Part shown: in pieces, positions 8,586 through 16,081 of the stretch
How the letters are laid out: each line of letters starts with the position of its first letter
Numbering within the stretch: position 1 is the stretch's first letter
NCBI GenBank assembly: GCA_964639225.1
Contig: CAZXCK010000047.1
Location: 1-28,264, forward strand
DNA from: CAZXCK01 sp964639225
Lineage (GTDB): Bacteria; Chloroflexota; Anaerolineae; Aggregatilineales; Phototrophicaceae
Length of the DNA stretch: 28,264 nt
Reading direction: 5' to 3'
Translations under genes and position numbers: made by a program
Notes under the pieces: generated by a model
What the model saw: the letters and a program-made list of their open reading frames with translations, nothing else
The model's database searches: none
What the model was told of the DNA's origin: nothing

Positions 8586-9959
8586 TTATTCTTCGAAAGG
8601 AAGTTCCATGACCGCGTCTTCGCCAACGATGTCGGTGACAGCTTCGGCGTAGGCGTTCATCGCTTCGAGCGGGGTCATCTCGCCGGAGACGATGCGCTCA
8701 GTCATCAACTGGGCCTCAGCCGAAACGCGGTTGTAGGCAGCCAGCGGCGGGCGAACGGTCGTGTACGGCAGCACGTCAGAAGCGATGGCGCTCATCACGT
8801 CGTCGCCGGTCACCGGGGCGTCCTGGCGGGCGCGGATACGCGGCTCGAGTTCCTGAAGTTCGGCCAGGGCTTCCAGGCTGAACATGTAGCTGAGCAGTTC
8901 CCAGGCCACATCAGGGTTCTCGGTGTTCGGATTGATGATGTAGCCAGTACCGCCGGAGACGGTCACAAAGTCCTGGCCGTTATAGCCGGCACCCGGCTCC
9001 ATAGCGGGCATCAGGGCGAAGCTCACGATTTCGTTGCGGTTGTCCAGGCCGAAGTCGGCACCCGGATTGATGACGGCACGCCAGAAGTAGTCACCCTCGA
9101 CCAGCATGGCGACTTCGCCATTGCTGAAGGCTTCGAAGGACAGGTCACGACCGTTCTGGGCGAGCTGGAAGCGCGCATTGCCCAGTTCCTCTTCGAGGTA
9201 GATGGTGTTGTAGAGTTCCAGCGTGTCCAGGATACCCTGGCTGCGGACGATCCACTTCTCTTCTTCGAAGTCGTAGATGTGGTGGCCGGCACCCAGCAGC
9301 GCCATCAGGTAGCCCTGCATGGTGGTGGCTTCACCCATTGACAGGCCAGCGTTGAGCTGAAGCGGCCACATTTCGGGGTCGTATTCCTTGAGGGCACGGG
9401 CGGCATCCAGCAGTTCTTCCCAGCTTGTGGGCTGCCAGTCAACCGGCAGGCCGGCGGCTTCGAAGATGTCGGTGCGGTACCAGATGGCGCGGGCGTCGGT
9501 GCCAGCGGCGATACCGTAGACTTCACCCTGGTAACCCAGGATAGCCTGAAGACCTTCAGGAATCTGCTCCCAGCCTTCCCATTCCAGGACTTCCGGGCCG
9601 ACGATCTCGACGAGCGGCTGTACCAGATCACCCTCGACGAATTCCGGCAGCCAGAAGCCATCAAACGCCATCAGGTCCGCGCCAGCGCCGACACCGAGGT
9701 CGAGCACGTACTGCTGGCGCAGGTCTTCGGCGGTGGCCGATGTTTCGATCACGTTAACGGTGACGTTGCGGCCCTGCTCCGCCATGTACTCTTCAAAGGC
9801 GGGGGCAACAAATTCACTCAACCAGGCATAACTGTTACCGGTAGCGCCAGCGATGCTGATCTCGATGGGGTCGTCCTGCGCAGAGACGACAGCACCCAGA
9901 CTCAGCACGACAACAAGCATAGAAACGATAAGTATACGAAAATGGGTTCTGCGTAGCAC
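8586..9959 (-). CDS. Extracellular carbohydrate-binding protein of ABC transporter
   Basis: The product has 457 residues and matches the family-1 (MalE/UgpB-like) solute-binding proteins in length and in segments such as FDGFWLPEFVEGDLVQPL, LPVDWQPTSWEELLDAA and GEVAMLVEGDYFW. A signal peptide covers residues 1-27 (cut after VVSA). There is no lipobox cysteine, so the mature protein would not be a classical lipoprotein. Start: the ATG at 9965 directly abuts the AAGGAGG ribosome site (9966-9972), with no spacer. The GTG at 9959 lies 6 nt from it and is the better start; the difference is two residues. It is the first gene of the operon. The bound sugar is unknown. Confidence 0.9.
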   Translation of the reverse strand: MLRRTHFRILIVSMLVVVLSLGAVVSAQDDPIEISIAGATGNSYAWLSEFVAPAFEEYMAEQGRNVTVNVIETSATAEDLRQQYVLDLGVGAGADLMAFDGFWLPEFVEGDLVQPLVEIVGPEVLEWEGWEQIPEGLQAILGYQGEVYGIAAGTDARAIWYRTDIFEAAGLPVDWQPTSWEELLDAARALKEYDPEMWPLQLNAGLSMGEATTMQGYLMALLGAGHHIYDFEEEKWIVRSQGILDTLELYNTIYLEEELGNARFQLAQNGRDLSFEAFSNGEVAMLVEGDYFWRAVINPGADFGLDNRNEIVSFALMPAMEPGAGYNGQDFVTVSGGTGYIINPNTENPDVAWELLSYMFSLEALAELQELEPRIRARQDAPVTGDDVMSAIASDVLPYTTVRPPLAAYNRVSAEAQLMTERIVSGEMTPLEAMNAYAEAVTDIVGEDAVMELPFEE

Positions 9960-9965
9960 TTTCAT

Positions 9966-9972
9966 CCTCCTT
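9966..9972 (-). promoter_or_regulatory. Ribosome binding site that favours the GTG start at 9959
   Basis: AAGGAGG on the minus strand ends exactly at the base before the ATG at 9965, leaving zero spacing. The in-frame GTG two codons later has a 6-nt spacing. Confidence 0.6.
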
Positions 9973-10041
9973 AAGGATATTCGACTTCAGGCACCGGGTG
10001 GTAGTTACAGCGCGAGCAACAGTGTGTGGCACCGGCTGCAA

Positions 10042-10057
10042 TTACAACCCCTTGTAA
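10042..10057 (-). promoter_or_regulatory. Candidate operator over the sugar-operon promoter
   Basis: A perfect palindrome TTACAA-CCCC-TTGTAA lies about 80 bp upstream of the binding-protein gene, in an A/T-rich stretch. On the minus strand its TGTAAT is one mismatch from a -10 box; the -35 candidate (TTTATT, 17 bp upstream) is weak. The adjacent GntR/LacI-type regulator is the natural candidate to bind here. Confidence 0.5.
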
Positions 10058-10088
10058 AAACGTAATAAATATATTTTGTCTCTCACGC

Positions 10089-11216
10089 TTAACCAGATAT
10101 CACTCCTTTCGTCGATGCGCGCACAATAAGATGGGTAGGCAGCAAAGTCACGATATTCTGGGCCAGTTGCCCCTCGATGATGGCGAGCAGACGCCGGGCG
10201 GCCTCGGCCCCCATCAGGGCCGCCTCCTGGGCGACGGTCGTCAGCGGCGGGTTGATGTACTCGCTGATGTCCAGGTTGTCGAAACCGGCAATCGACAGAT
10301 CATCCGGCACGCGCAGCCCCAGATGAGACGCCGCATATAAGGCGCGCATAGCCATCCAGTCGTTGACGGCGAATATGGCCGTTGGGCGGTCTGGACGCTG
10401 CAACAGGTCCAGCAGCGGCGCGATCTCTTCGTTGTCTCGCTGGATGTAGGCTTCACGCGAACTCATCTCGTGTTCGGTGCCGATGAGAAAGGCCGGTTCA
10501 GGTTCGATGCTGATGGCTTTGAGGGCGTCCTGGTAGGCCCGATAACGTTCGGCGACAGGCCATAAATCCATATGCGGGCGAGCCAGGAATACAATCCGGC
10601 GATGGCCAAGATCGATCAGGTGCTGCATGGCCTGCCGGCCACCTTCATAGTTATTGCTGGTGATACACGGGAGCAACAGACCGTTGATAGGTCGATCCAT
10701 CAGTACAATGGGGATATCCGGCCCGGCGGTAGCCGGAAAGCGACCGTTAGCCGGGCCTTTGGCGGGTACCATCAGGAAGCCTCGGATGCCGTTGGCGGTC
10801 ATCTCTTCCATGAGGCGGTTTTCTTCCTGGATGTCGCGGTCGGTGTGGGCGAACATCAGGCTGTAACCGTGCTTACGCAGGACGCCTTCGGCACCACCAA
10901 GCATCTGCACTGCGAACGTGCTGTGATATTCCGGAATGAGAAAACCGATAGCGGTACGATTCTCGTTGCCAGACTGAGGTTCGGCAACATACGTTCCCTT
11001 GCCCGCCACACGATAGATCAGCCCTTCTTTTTCGGCGGCCTGCCAGGCCCGCTGAATAGTCGCGCGGCTGATGTCGAGCGACTGGACCAATTCCCACTCG
11101 CCGGGCAGACGATCGCCGGGTTTGAACTCGCCGTCCATAATGCTGCGGCGAAGCTCTTCCAGCAGTTGGATATGCAGTGGCAGTGAACTTTCTTTTGAGA
11201 TCTGAAAATCTGCCAT
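10089..11216 (-). CDS. GntR-HTH/LacI-type sugar-responsive regulator (AraR-like)
   Basis: The product has 375 residues. The N-terminal winged helix (about 10-78) is GntR-type: SLPLHIQLLEELRRSI, FKPGDRLPGEWELVQSLDISRATI interrupted by usual GntR spacing, and EGLIYRVAGKGTYV. The rest (about 85-375) is a LacI/periplasmic-binding-like sensor (AIGFLIPEYHSTFAVQMLGG, VLMDRPINGL, GHRRIVFLARP, PDDLSIAGFDNLDIS). This domain pair defines AraR-type repressors, which leave DNA on binding a sugar. The longer frame to 11336 is rejected because the family start (MADFQISKESSLPLH) has AGGTGG upstream and the promoter lies inside the extension. Its stop is 123 nt from the start of the transporter operon, so it very probably controls that operon and itself. 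Confidence 0.9.
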   Translation of the reverse strand: MADFQISKESSLPLHIQLLEELRRSIMDGEFKPGDRLPGEWELVQSLDISRATIQRAWQAAEKEGLIYRVAGKGTYVAEPQSGNENRTAIGFLIPEYHSTFAVQMLGGAEGVLRKHGYSLMFAHTDRDIQEENRLMEEMTANGIRGFLMVPAKGPANGRFPATAGPDIPIVLMDRPINGLLLPCITSNNYEGGRQAMQHLIDLGHRRIVFLARPHMDLWPVAERYRAYQDALKAISIEPEPAFLIGTEHEMSSREAYIQRDNEEIAPLLDLLQRPDRPTAIFAVNDWMAMRALYAASHLGLRVPDDLSIAGFDNLDISEYINPPLTTVAQEAALMGAEAARRLLAIIEGQLAQNIVTLLPTHLIVRASTKGVISG

Positions 11217-11228
11217 AACACCACCTGT

Positions 11229-11276
11229 CCGTACAAGTGCTAACATTACCGTACAACTGTTAAATCCACAAGTCAA
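11229..11276 (-). promoter_or_regulatory. Promoter of the AraR-like regulator with tandem operator half-sites
   Basis: On the minus strand, -35 TTGACT (11271-11276) is 17 bp from -10 TACGGT (11248-11253). Two direct repeats of CCGTACAA-S-TG (11229-11239 and 11249-11259, S being G or C) lie exactly 20 bp apart, and one overlaps the -10. On the minus strand they read TTGTACGG, resembling the half-site of Bacillus AraR operators as I recall them. Autoregulation is the likely function. Confidence 0.55.
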
Positions 11277-11333
11277 TGACCTTAAGAGACCAGGGCAAAA
11301 AGTTAAAGACTCGCGGACTGAGCGCACAAATGA

Positions 11334-11360
11334 CAACGCCCGCAGGTTAAGCGGGCGTTG
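11334..11360 (-). terminator. Hairpin terminator of the ABC-2 export operon
   Basis: Arms CAACGCCCGC and GCGGGCGTTG (10 bp, perfect) flank a 7-nt loop, 25 nt after the last permease gene. The minus-strand tail TCATTTGTG is weakly U-rich. Confidence 0.65.
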
Positions 11361-11385
11361 CTCGAAACAGAGAAGCGGCGGGGAC

Positions 11386-12456
11386 TCAGCTCATCAGCGC
11401 GAGTTGTTTCTGCTGGCGCTCGAAGAGCAGCACCAGCGCCAGCACCAGCGCGCCGATGATCGCCAGCAGCACCAGCAGATCGACGGCGATACCACCGAGG
11501 CCGGTGTTGTTCTGGCTGACTTCCAGCACGGGGTTGAGGACGTAGTAAGTAGGGAACACCTGCGCGATCCACTGCGGAAGGTCCGGCACCATGCGGATCA
11601 GCGCCGGAGCCATCAGAATCAGCGCGCCGGACTTGATGACCGCCAGCAGCACATTGATGTCTTTAACCAGCGACCCCAGCAGCACGCCAAAAATCGAAGC
11701 GGACACGGCGCTCAGTCCCAGCACAGTCAGCAGCAGGGCAGGCTGGCCACCGAAGGCGTTGTTGAGTACCAGCACAATCAGGCCCATGATGGTACTGAGG
11801 ACAACACCGACCAGGGCTTTGGCGCTGTAGACTTCCAGCAGCGTAGCCGGGGTGATGGTCAGCGCGCTGAGGGTGCGCTTCTGTTTTTCATCGACCAGCG
11901 AGGCGGCAGGGACCATGATGCCGCCCAGCATCAGCGTCATCAGGACAATGACCGGCAGCAGGCGCTCCGTCCAGCTTATTTCGACACCATCGCCTAGCTG
12001 CGTCGAGGCGATGGTGACTGGCGCTTCGACCTCAACAGCCTGCATGACAAGCTGATCGACGGTGCTGTTGATGATGGCGATGTCTTTGGCCAGGCTCTCC
12101 GCCCAGTAGATGACGGTAAGCTGGCGCTGGGCGTCGCCGCGTATAGCCGCGTCGAAGTCCGGCGCGAGCACCAACCCGACCATGACAGCGCCCCGTTCGA
12201 CAGCATCGCGCAGGGCGGACTCCGAAACGTAGACGGTCGTCTGGATGTGATCTTCGGCCAGCAGGCTGGCGACCACCTCGGACTCGCCGGCGTCGTAGAC
12301 CCCCAGGCGCGGCGTCTCGGAGAACAGATCACCAAAAACCAGCGCCACAATCAGCGACAGAACAACCGGCATAATCAGGGCGTAGATAAAGAAGAAGTTG
12401 GTCGCACCCTGACGGATTTCCTTCATAAACAGCGTGCCAATGCGTCCCAGGTTCAT
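11386..12456 (-). CDS. ABC-2 type exporter permease (second)
   Basis: The product has 356 residues. One membrane segment near the N-terminus (about 18-42, FFFIYALIMPVVLSLIVALV) is followed by an extracytoplasmic domain (about 45-165), then a cluster of about five membrane segments (165-345). This is the ABC2-type export permease layout. The start overlaps the other permease gene by 4 nt (ATGA at 12453-12456). With that protein and the ATPase it would form a heterodimeric exporter. The exported compound cannot be told; the TetR gene upstream hints at a toxic or lipophilic ligand. A hairpin follows the stop. Confidence 0.88.
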   Translation of the reverse strand: MNLGRIGTLFMKEIRQGATNFFFIYALIMPVVLSLIVALVFGDLFSETPRLGVYDAGESEVVASLLAEDHIQTTVYVSESALRDAVERGAVMVGLVLAPDFDAAIRGDAQRQLTVIYWAESLAKDIAIINSTVDQLVMQAVEVEAPVTIASTQLGDGVEISWTERLLPVIVLMTLMLGGIMVPAASLVDEKQKRTLSALTITPATLLEVYSAKALVGVVLSTIMGLIVLVLNNAFGGQPALLLTVLGLSAVSASIFGVLLGSLVKDINVLLAVIKSGALILMAPALIRMVPDLPQWIAQVFPTYYVLNPVLEVSQNNTGLGGIAVDLLVLLAIIGALVLALVLLFERQQKQLALMS

Positions 12457-13514
12457 GCGAAGCGCCTCCTCAGCACCATACTACCCAGCACCAGAGTCCC
12501 GGACCCGATCACCAGCAGAGTGAGCAGGTTTGCGGTCACGTCGCCCAGCGTCGCGCCAGCGTTGATGGTGCGGTGCAGGGTGTCGATCAGGTAATGTGAG
12601 GGGATGTAATCCATCCAGCCCGACCCCATCGTGGGGAACACAATCGCCAGCGACGGCAGGACGAGAATAATCAGACCCATCATGCCCCAGGCGATGACCG
12701 ACATCATATCTCTGGCGATGGCGGCGATGATAAAACTAAATCCGGTGATAAGCAGACAGCCCAGCAGCAGCGCCAGCGTGACAAGCAGCGGCGATACCAG
12801 CAGGCCGCCACTTAACAACATGATGAGGAACACCTGCACAAAAGCCAGCCCCATACCCATAACAGCCTTGCTGGCAAAGAACTGACCGGTTCCGAGCGGC
12901 GTGATAAGCAGCGCCTGCGCCGTGCCGTGTTCGATTTCCTCGACGATGAGCGTAGCCAGACCCATGACTTCGATGGCCAGTATCATCAGAACCAGCGTTG
13001 GCAGAATGCGGTCACGCATGGAAAGCGGGCCGTCCACATTGAGGCCGACCACTTCGGTCACACGGTCGATGCCGGCAGCGGCAGCATCCGGGGGCAGCAT
13101 GTGCGTGTTAAGCGCGGACCCCAGCATACTATCGACAGCGCCGCGCATCTCGGACGGTGTGCCGGGCGCATAATACACATTGAGTGTGGCTGCTTCTCCC
13201 TGGCCGATGGCCGCCATTGTCTCGGCAGACAGGATCAGCCCGGCCATGTAATCGCCGTCCTGGAGCGCCTGAATCAGCGCCTCTTCGGAGTCGAAGGTGC
13301 TGACGGCCAAGCCGTCGCCCAGCGGAATCTCATCCAGGGCGACATCCGCTGGCATGCCCTCGACGAAAACGGCAAAGGGCAGCGTCTCCTCAATATCGGC
13401 GGGCAGCAGAAAGTAGATCAACAGATAGAACACCAGCCCCATCGCCGTGATGAGCGCGAAGAACTGATTGCGGAAGAACAGCTTGACATCCTTTTGAACG
13501 AGTGCGGCGATCAT
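12453..13514 (-). CDS. ABC-2 type exporter permease (first)
   Basis: The product has 353 residues with the same plan as its neighbour: an N-terminal membrane segment (about 17-38), an extracytoplasmic domain (about 40-170, FAVFVEGMPADVALDEIP) and five or so membrane segments to the C-terminus. A conserved-looking EEIEHGTAQALLITPL segment (about 187-204) between membrane segments matches the coupling-helix region of ABC-2 permeases (EKERGTLE.L..TP). It overlaps both neighbours by 4 nt. The two permeases are divergent in sequence, suggesting a heterodimer instead of a recent duplication. Confidence 0.88.
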   Translation of the reverse strand: MIAALVQKDVKLFFRNQFFALITAMGLVFYLLIYFLLPADIEETLPFAVFVEGMPADVALDEIPLGDGLAVSTFDSEEALIQALQDGDYMAGLILSAETMAAIGQGEAATLNVYYAPGTPSEMRGAVDSMLGSALNTHMLPPDAAAAGIDRVTEVVGLNVDGPLSMRDRILPTLVLMILAIEVMGLATLIVEEIEHGTAQALLITPLGTGQFFASKAVMGMGLAFVQVFLIMLLSGGLLVSPLLVTLALLLGCLLITGFSFIIAAIARDMMSVIAWGMMGLIILVLPSLAIVFPTMGSGWMDYIPSHYLIDTLHRTINAGATLGDVTANLLTLLVIGSGTLVLGSMVLRRRFA

Positions 13515-14377
13515 CCGTGCAGTCCTCTCCCCGTGATCTCCACGAAGATATCTTCGAGAGTCGCTTCTTCGCTGTGGACGGTGACGATGCGCTCGCTCTG
13601 GAACAGATCGTGCAGCATTTGCGGCGTGTCGCCGTTGTCCAGCGTAATCTCGCGGACTTCGGTATCACCGTCCGCCGTCTCGACTTCGACGAGGATCGCC
13701 CGCTTGCCGTACTCGCGTTTGAGCCGGGCGGGGGTATCCAGGGCGACGATCTGCCCCCGATTGATGAACGCCACCCGGTTCGAGAGCTTATCGGCCTCGA
13801 CCATGTCGTGTGTCGTCAGAAAGACGGTGGTGCCGTTGCTGGCAGCCTCGCGGATGATAGCGTGAACCGTCTGCGATGAGACCGGGTCCAGGCCGTCGGT
13901 CGGCTCGTCCAGGAACAGGATGCGCGGGTTATTGACCAGCGCACGCGCCAGCATCAGCCGCTGCTTCATGCCTTTGGAATAGTTGGCGACACGCTCCTTT
14001 TCGCGCCCGCCCAGCCCGACCTTCTCCAGCAGGGGACCGGCCTTGAAATCGTGCATACCGAAGAGGCGCGCAAACAGATTCAGATTCTCGACGGCGGTCA
14101 TCTGCTCGTAGAGGTTGGTTGTCTCGAATGACACGCCGATGTGTGCCTGCACGGCGTTGGTGCGCTGGGTGATGTCCTGCCCCAGCAGCAACGCTTTGCC
14201 CTCTGCCGGGCGGAGCTGGCCGGTCAGGATTTTGACCGAGGTCGATTTGCCAGCGCCGTTGGGGCCGAGAAAACCGAGCACTTCGCCCTCGGCGACATCA
14301 AAACTCACATGATCGACCGCCACCAGATCGCCATAGCGATAGGTCAGGTCCTGGGCGGAGATTGCGGGTTGTGCCAT
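13511..14377 (-). CDS. ABC-2 type exporter ATPase (CcmA/NatA-like)
   Basis: The product has 288 residues. It shows Walker A GPNGAGKST (38-46), signature YSKGMKQR (133-140), Walker B ILFLDEP (153-159), D-loop GLDP and switch His190 in LTTHDM. A C-terminal extension (about 215-288) with EEATLEDIFVEITGRG is typical of drug- or polysaccharide-export ATPases. It energises the two permeases encoded directly downstream. Its start is 110 nt after the TetR gene, in the same direction, so the four genes may form one transcript. The ribosome site is weak (AGAAAGCG). Confidence 0.92.
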   Translation of the reverse strand: MAQPAISAQDLTYRYGDLVAVDHVSFDVAEGEVLGFLGPNGAGKSTSVKILTGQLRPAEGKALLLGQDITQRTNAVQAHIGVSFETTNLYEQMTAVENLNLFARLFGMHDFKAGPLLEKVGLGGREKERVANYSKGMKQRLMLARALVNNPRILFLDEPTDGLDPVSSQTVHAIIREAASNGTTVFLTTHDMVEADKLSNRVAFINRGQIVALDTPARLKREYGKRAILVEVETADGDTEVREITLDNGDTPQMLHDLFQSERIVTVHSEEATLEDIFVEITGRGLHG

Positions 14378-14487
14378 TGGGTTTCGCTTTCTACACGTTA
14401 CCGTGTGTATCTGTAGACTCGATAACAGCGGCCACAGCCAGCCATGTCCTGGCCGGGCGCTGGAAATGCTGTACGAACTGGCACGCC

Positions 14488-15219
14488 TTATTCACCCGGC
14501 TCGTGTTCGCCGGGTTGTTCTCGCAGCGCGTCGATCCACACCTGGATTGATTGGGCGCTGATGCGCGGCAGCGTACCCTCTGGCGCGCCCAGGATGCGCT
14601 CCATCGCATCGAGGAAAGCTGCGTACAGCGTGACCATCGCCGCGATCTGCTGCTGCGGGTCGTCGCTGATTTCGGACTCGAACAAGAGCGTGCCGATGCT
14701 GTTCTGCAGGCCGACCAGCGTCGCCAGTACAGCTTGGGCGGCCTGGTCGGGGTACGGCGTCGAAAAAACCTGCTCGGCCATACCCTGCCGGATGATGGCA
14801 GCAAACAGCGGACCAATGCGCCGGGTCATCATGAAATTGACCTTGTGCCGTACCAGCGCGTTGTCGTCGGCGAACCACACGCGCAGCAGTTCAACAACAA
14901 ACCCTTTTTGCGCCTCTTTCCAGGCGATGATCGACGAGAAGAACTGCCGAAATTTCTCAACCGCCGCCAACTGCGGATCATCGACGATGGCCTGCGTGAG
15001 CGCTTCGGCCTCGTCCATCATGCGTTCGACGAGCGCCTCGAGCAGCGCGTGCTTGGAGTCGAAGTAGTGATAGAACGCACCCTTCGAGATTTGCAACGCG
15101 CTGAGGATGTCCTGGATGGTCGTCTGGGCGTAGCCCTGCGTATAGACCAGGCGCTGCATCACGTTCAGGATTTCGTTACGCTTTTCGGCGTGTTCTTCGG
15201 CGTTAATCGTGCGTGCCAT
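14488..15219 (-). CDS. TetR/AcrR family transcriptional repressor
   Basis: The product has 243 residues. The N-terminal helix-turn-helix (about 12-58) is canonical: RNEILNVMQRLVYTQGY, TTIQDILSALQISKGAFYHY and FDSKHALLEAL. The remaining helical domain (about 60-235) is the ligand-binding and dimer part and shows no named motif. The open frame reaches 15705, but the ATG at 15219 is chosen because GAGGG precedes it, the TetR fold begins there, and a promoter and operator lie just upstream. It probably represses itself and the ABC exporter genes downstream; an effect on the divergent hydrogenase operon is possible but not shown. Confidence 0.93.
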   Translation of the reverse strand: MARTINAEEHAEKRNEILNVMQRLVYTQGYAQTTIQDILSALQISKGAFYHYFDSKHALLEALVERMMDEAEALTQAIVDDPQLAAVEKFRQFFSSIIAWKEAQKGFVVELLRVWFADDNALVRHKVNFMMTRRIGPLFAAIIRQGMAEQVFSTPYPDQAAQAVLATLVGLQNSIGTLLFESEISDDPQQQIAAMVTLYAAFLDAMERILGAPEGTLPRISAQSIQVWIDALREQPGEHEPGE

Positions 15220-15231
15220 AAGCCCTCGTTT

Positions 15232-15252
15232 ATAAACCGCCGGTCGGTTTAT
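15232..15252 (-). promoter_or_regulatory. TetR operator palindrome
   Basis: Arms ATAAACCG and CGGTTTAT (8 bp, perfect) flank a 5-bp centre, from 13 bp upstream of the TetR start. It lies directly downstream of the -10 box, covering the expected transcription start, which suits autorepression. AAACCG/CGGTTT arms are common in TetR-family operators. Confidence 0.75.
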
Positions 15253-15258
15253 GATTAC

Positions 15259-15288
15259 AGTATAAGGCAGGTTTTTAACGGCTGTCAA
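15259..15288 (-). promoter_or_regulatory. Sigma-70 promoter of the TetR gene
   Basis: On the minus strand, -35 TTGACA (15283-15288) and -10 TATACT (15259-15264) are separated by 18 bp. The -35 is perfect and the -10 has one mismatch. Confidence 0.75.
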
Positions 15289-15360
15289 GTGAATTACGTC
15301 ACCCCTACACGCGTGAAGGCGCAGTGATAATTCTTGATCTTCATACTGGACAACGTGGGA

Positions 15361-15366
15361 TATAAT
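15361..15366 (+). promoter_or_regulatory. Perfect -10 box upstream of the hydrogenase operon
   Basis: TATAAT lies 110 bp before the first subunit gene. A TTGATC is present 20 bp upstream, which is too far for a normal -35, so the promoter may need an activator or an alternative spacing. Confidence 0.5.
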
Positions 15367-15395
15367 AAGAACAGTGTCAGCTTTACTGAACACGG

Positions 15396-15413
15396 TTGTG
15401 AAAACAATCACAA
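15396..15413 (+). promoter_or_regulatory. CRP-like palindrome in the hydrogenase leader
   Basis: TTGTGA-AAACAA-TCACAA matches the TGTGA-N6-TCACA consensus of CRP exactly on both arms. Its centre (15404-15405) is about 72 bp upstream of the first start codon and about 32 bp downstream of the expected start site of the TATAAT promoter. There it would block that promoter, or activate a second, closer one. Which CRP/FNR-family protein binds is unknown. Confidence 0.55.
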
Positions 15414-15475
15414 AATAAATCTGAAGAACGATTACTTGTTTTTGCCAATTTACTGCATTAAAGGGGGGACACATC

Positions 15476-16081
15476 TTGCTATATGCAGTATTTGTCATCG
15501 GAGTCATCTTCTGCTCGCTGATGGCCATAACCGCCAGAAGTCTGCTGGCGGCCACGGTATGGCTGGCTGCGGTCAGCGCCCAGGTCGCCATGCTGATGTA
15601 CCTGATGGGCGCGGAGACTGTGGCTGTCATTGAACTGAGTGTGGGCGCCGGTCTGGTGACGGTTTTGTTTGTCTTCGCCATCAGCACGGCGGGCGAGGAA
15701 ACCACCGAACCTGCCCATACGTCCAGTACCTACGGCGTCATCGCCGCCACAATCGCCATCATCACGACCACCCTGCTGGCCTGGATGATCCTGCCCATTC
15801 CCGAAGCTGCTGAAACCATCTCCGCTGCCGGGCTGACGTTTGCACAGACGTTATGGCAGCAGCGCAGCCTGGACACCCTGCTTCAGATTGTGCTCATCTC
15901 CGCCGGAGCAATGGCCGTCCTGGGCCTGATCTCGACCACGCGCGAAAGCCGATCCACGCATGAACAGGCCGAGACTCCGGCCAGCCACAGCGACAACACG
16001 GCACGTAGCAACTCGAAGCCGCACGGCGAAGTCGAGCTTCCGGCAAGAGCAGATCGCCCCACACAGGAGGAAACCGTATGA
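15476..16081 (+). CDS. Hydrogenase membrane subunit, NuoJ/MbhD-like (DUF4040-like)
   Basis: The product has 201 residues with about five membrane segments (2-20, 26-46, 49-70, 86-106, 135-153), as in NuoJ. The third segment GAETVAVIELSVGAGLVTVL resembles the MbhD/DUF4040 signature and carries a buried Glu53. A charged tail (about 156-201) has no counterpart that I recall in NuoJ. The start is TTG at 15476, supported by AAGGGGGGA 6 nt before it; no ATG or GTG fits. It heads the hydrogenase operon and overlaps the next gene by 4 nt. In such complexes this subunit helps form the proton or ion path next to the antiporter-like subunits. Confidence 0.8.
   Translation: MLYAVFVIGVIFCSLMAITARSLLAATVWLAAVSAQVAMLMYLMGAETVAVIELSVGAGLVTVLFVFAISTAGEETTEPAHTSSTYGVIAATIAIITTTLLAWMILPIPEAAETISAAGLTFAQTLWQQRSLDTLLQIVLISAGAMAVLGLISTTRESRSTHEQAETPASHSDNTARSNSKPHGEVELPARADRPTQEETV

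Noticed and set aside
14488..15705. Extended TetR reading frame of 405 codons
   Set aside because: The extra 162 codons cover the promoter and operator and part of the hydrogenase gene; the TetR fold starts at 15219.
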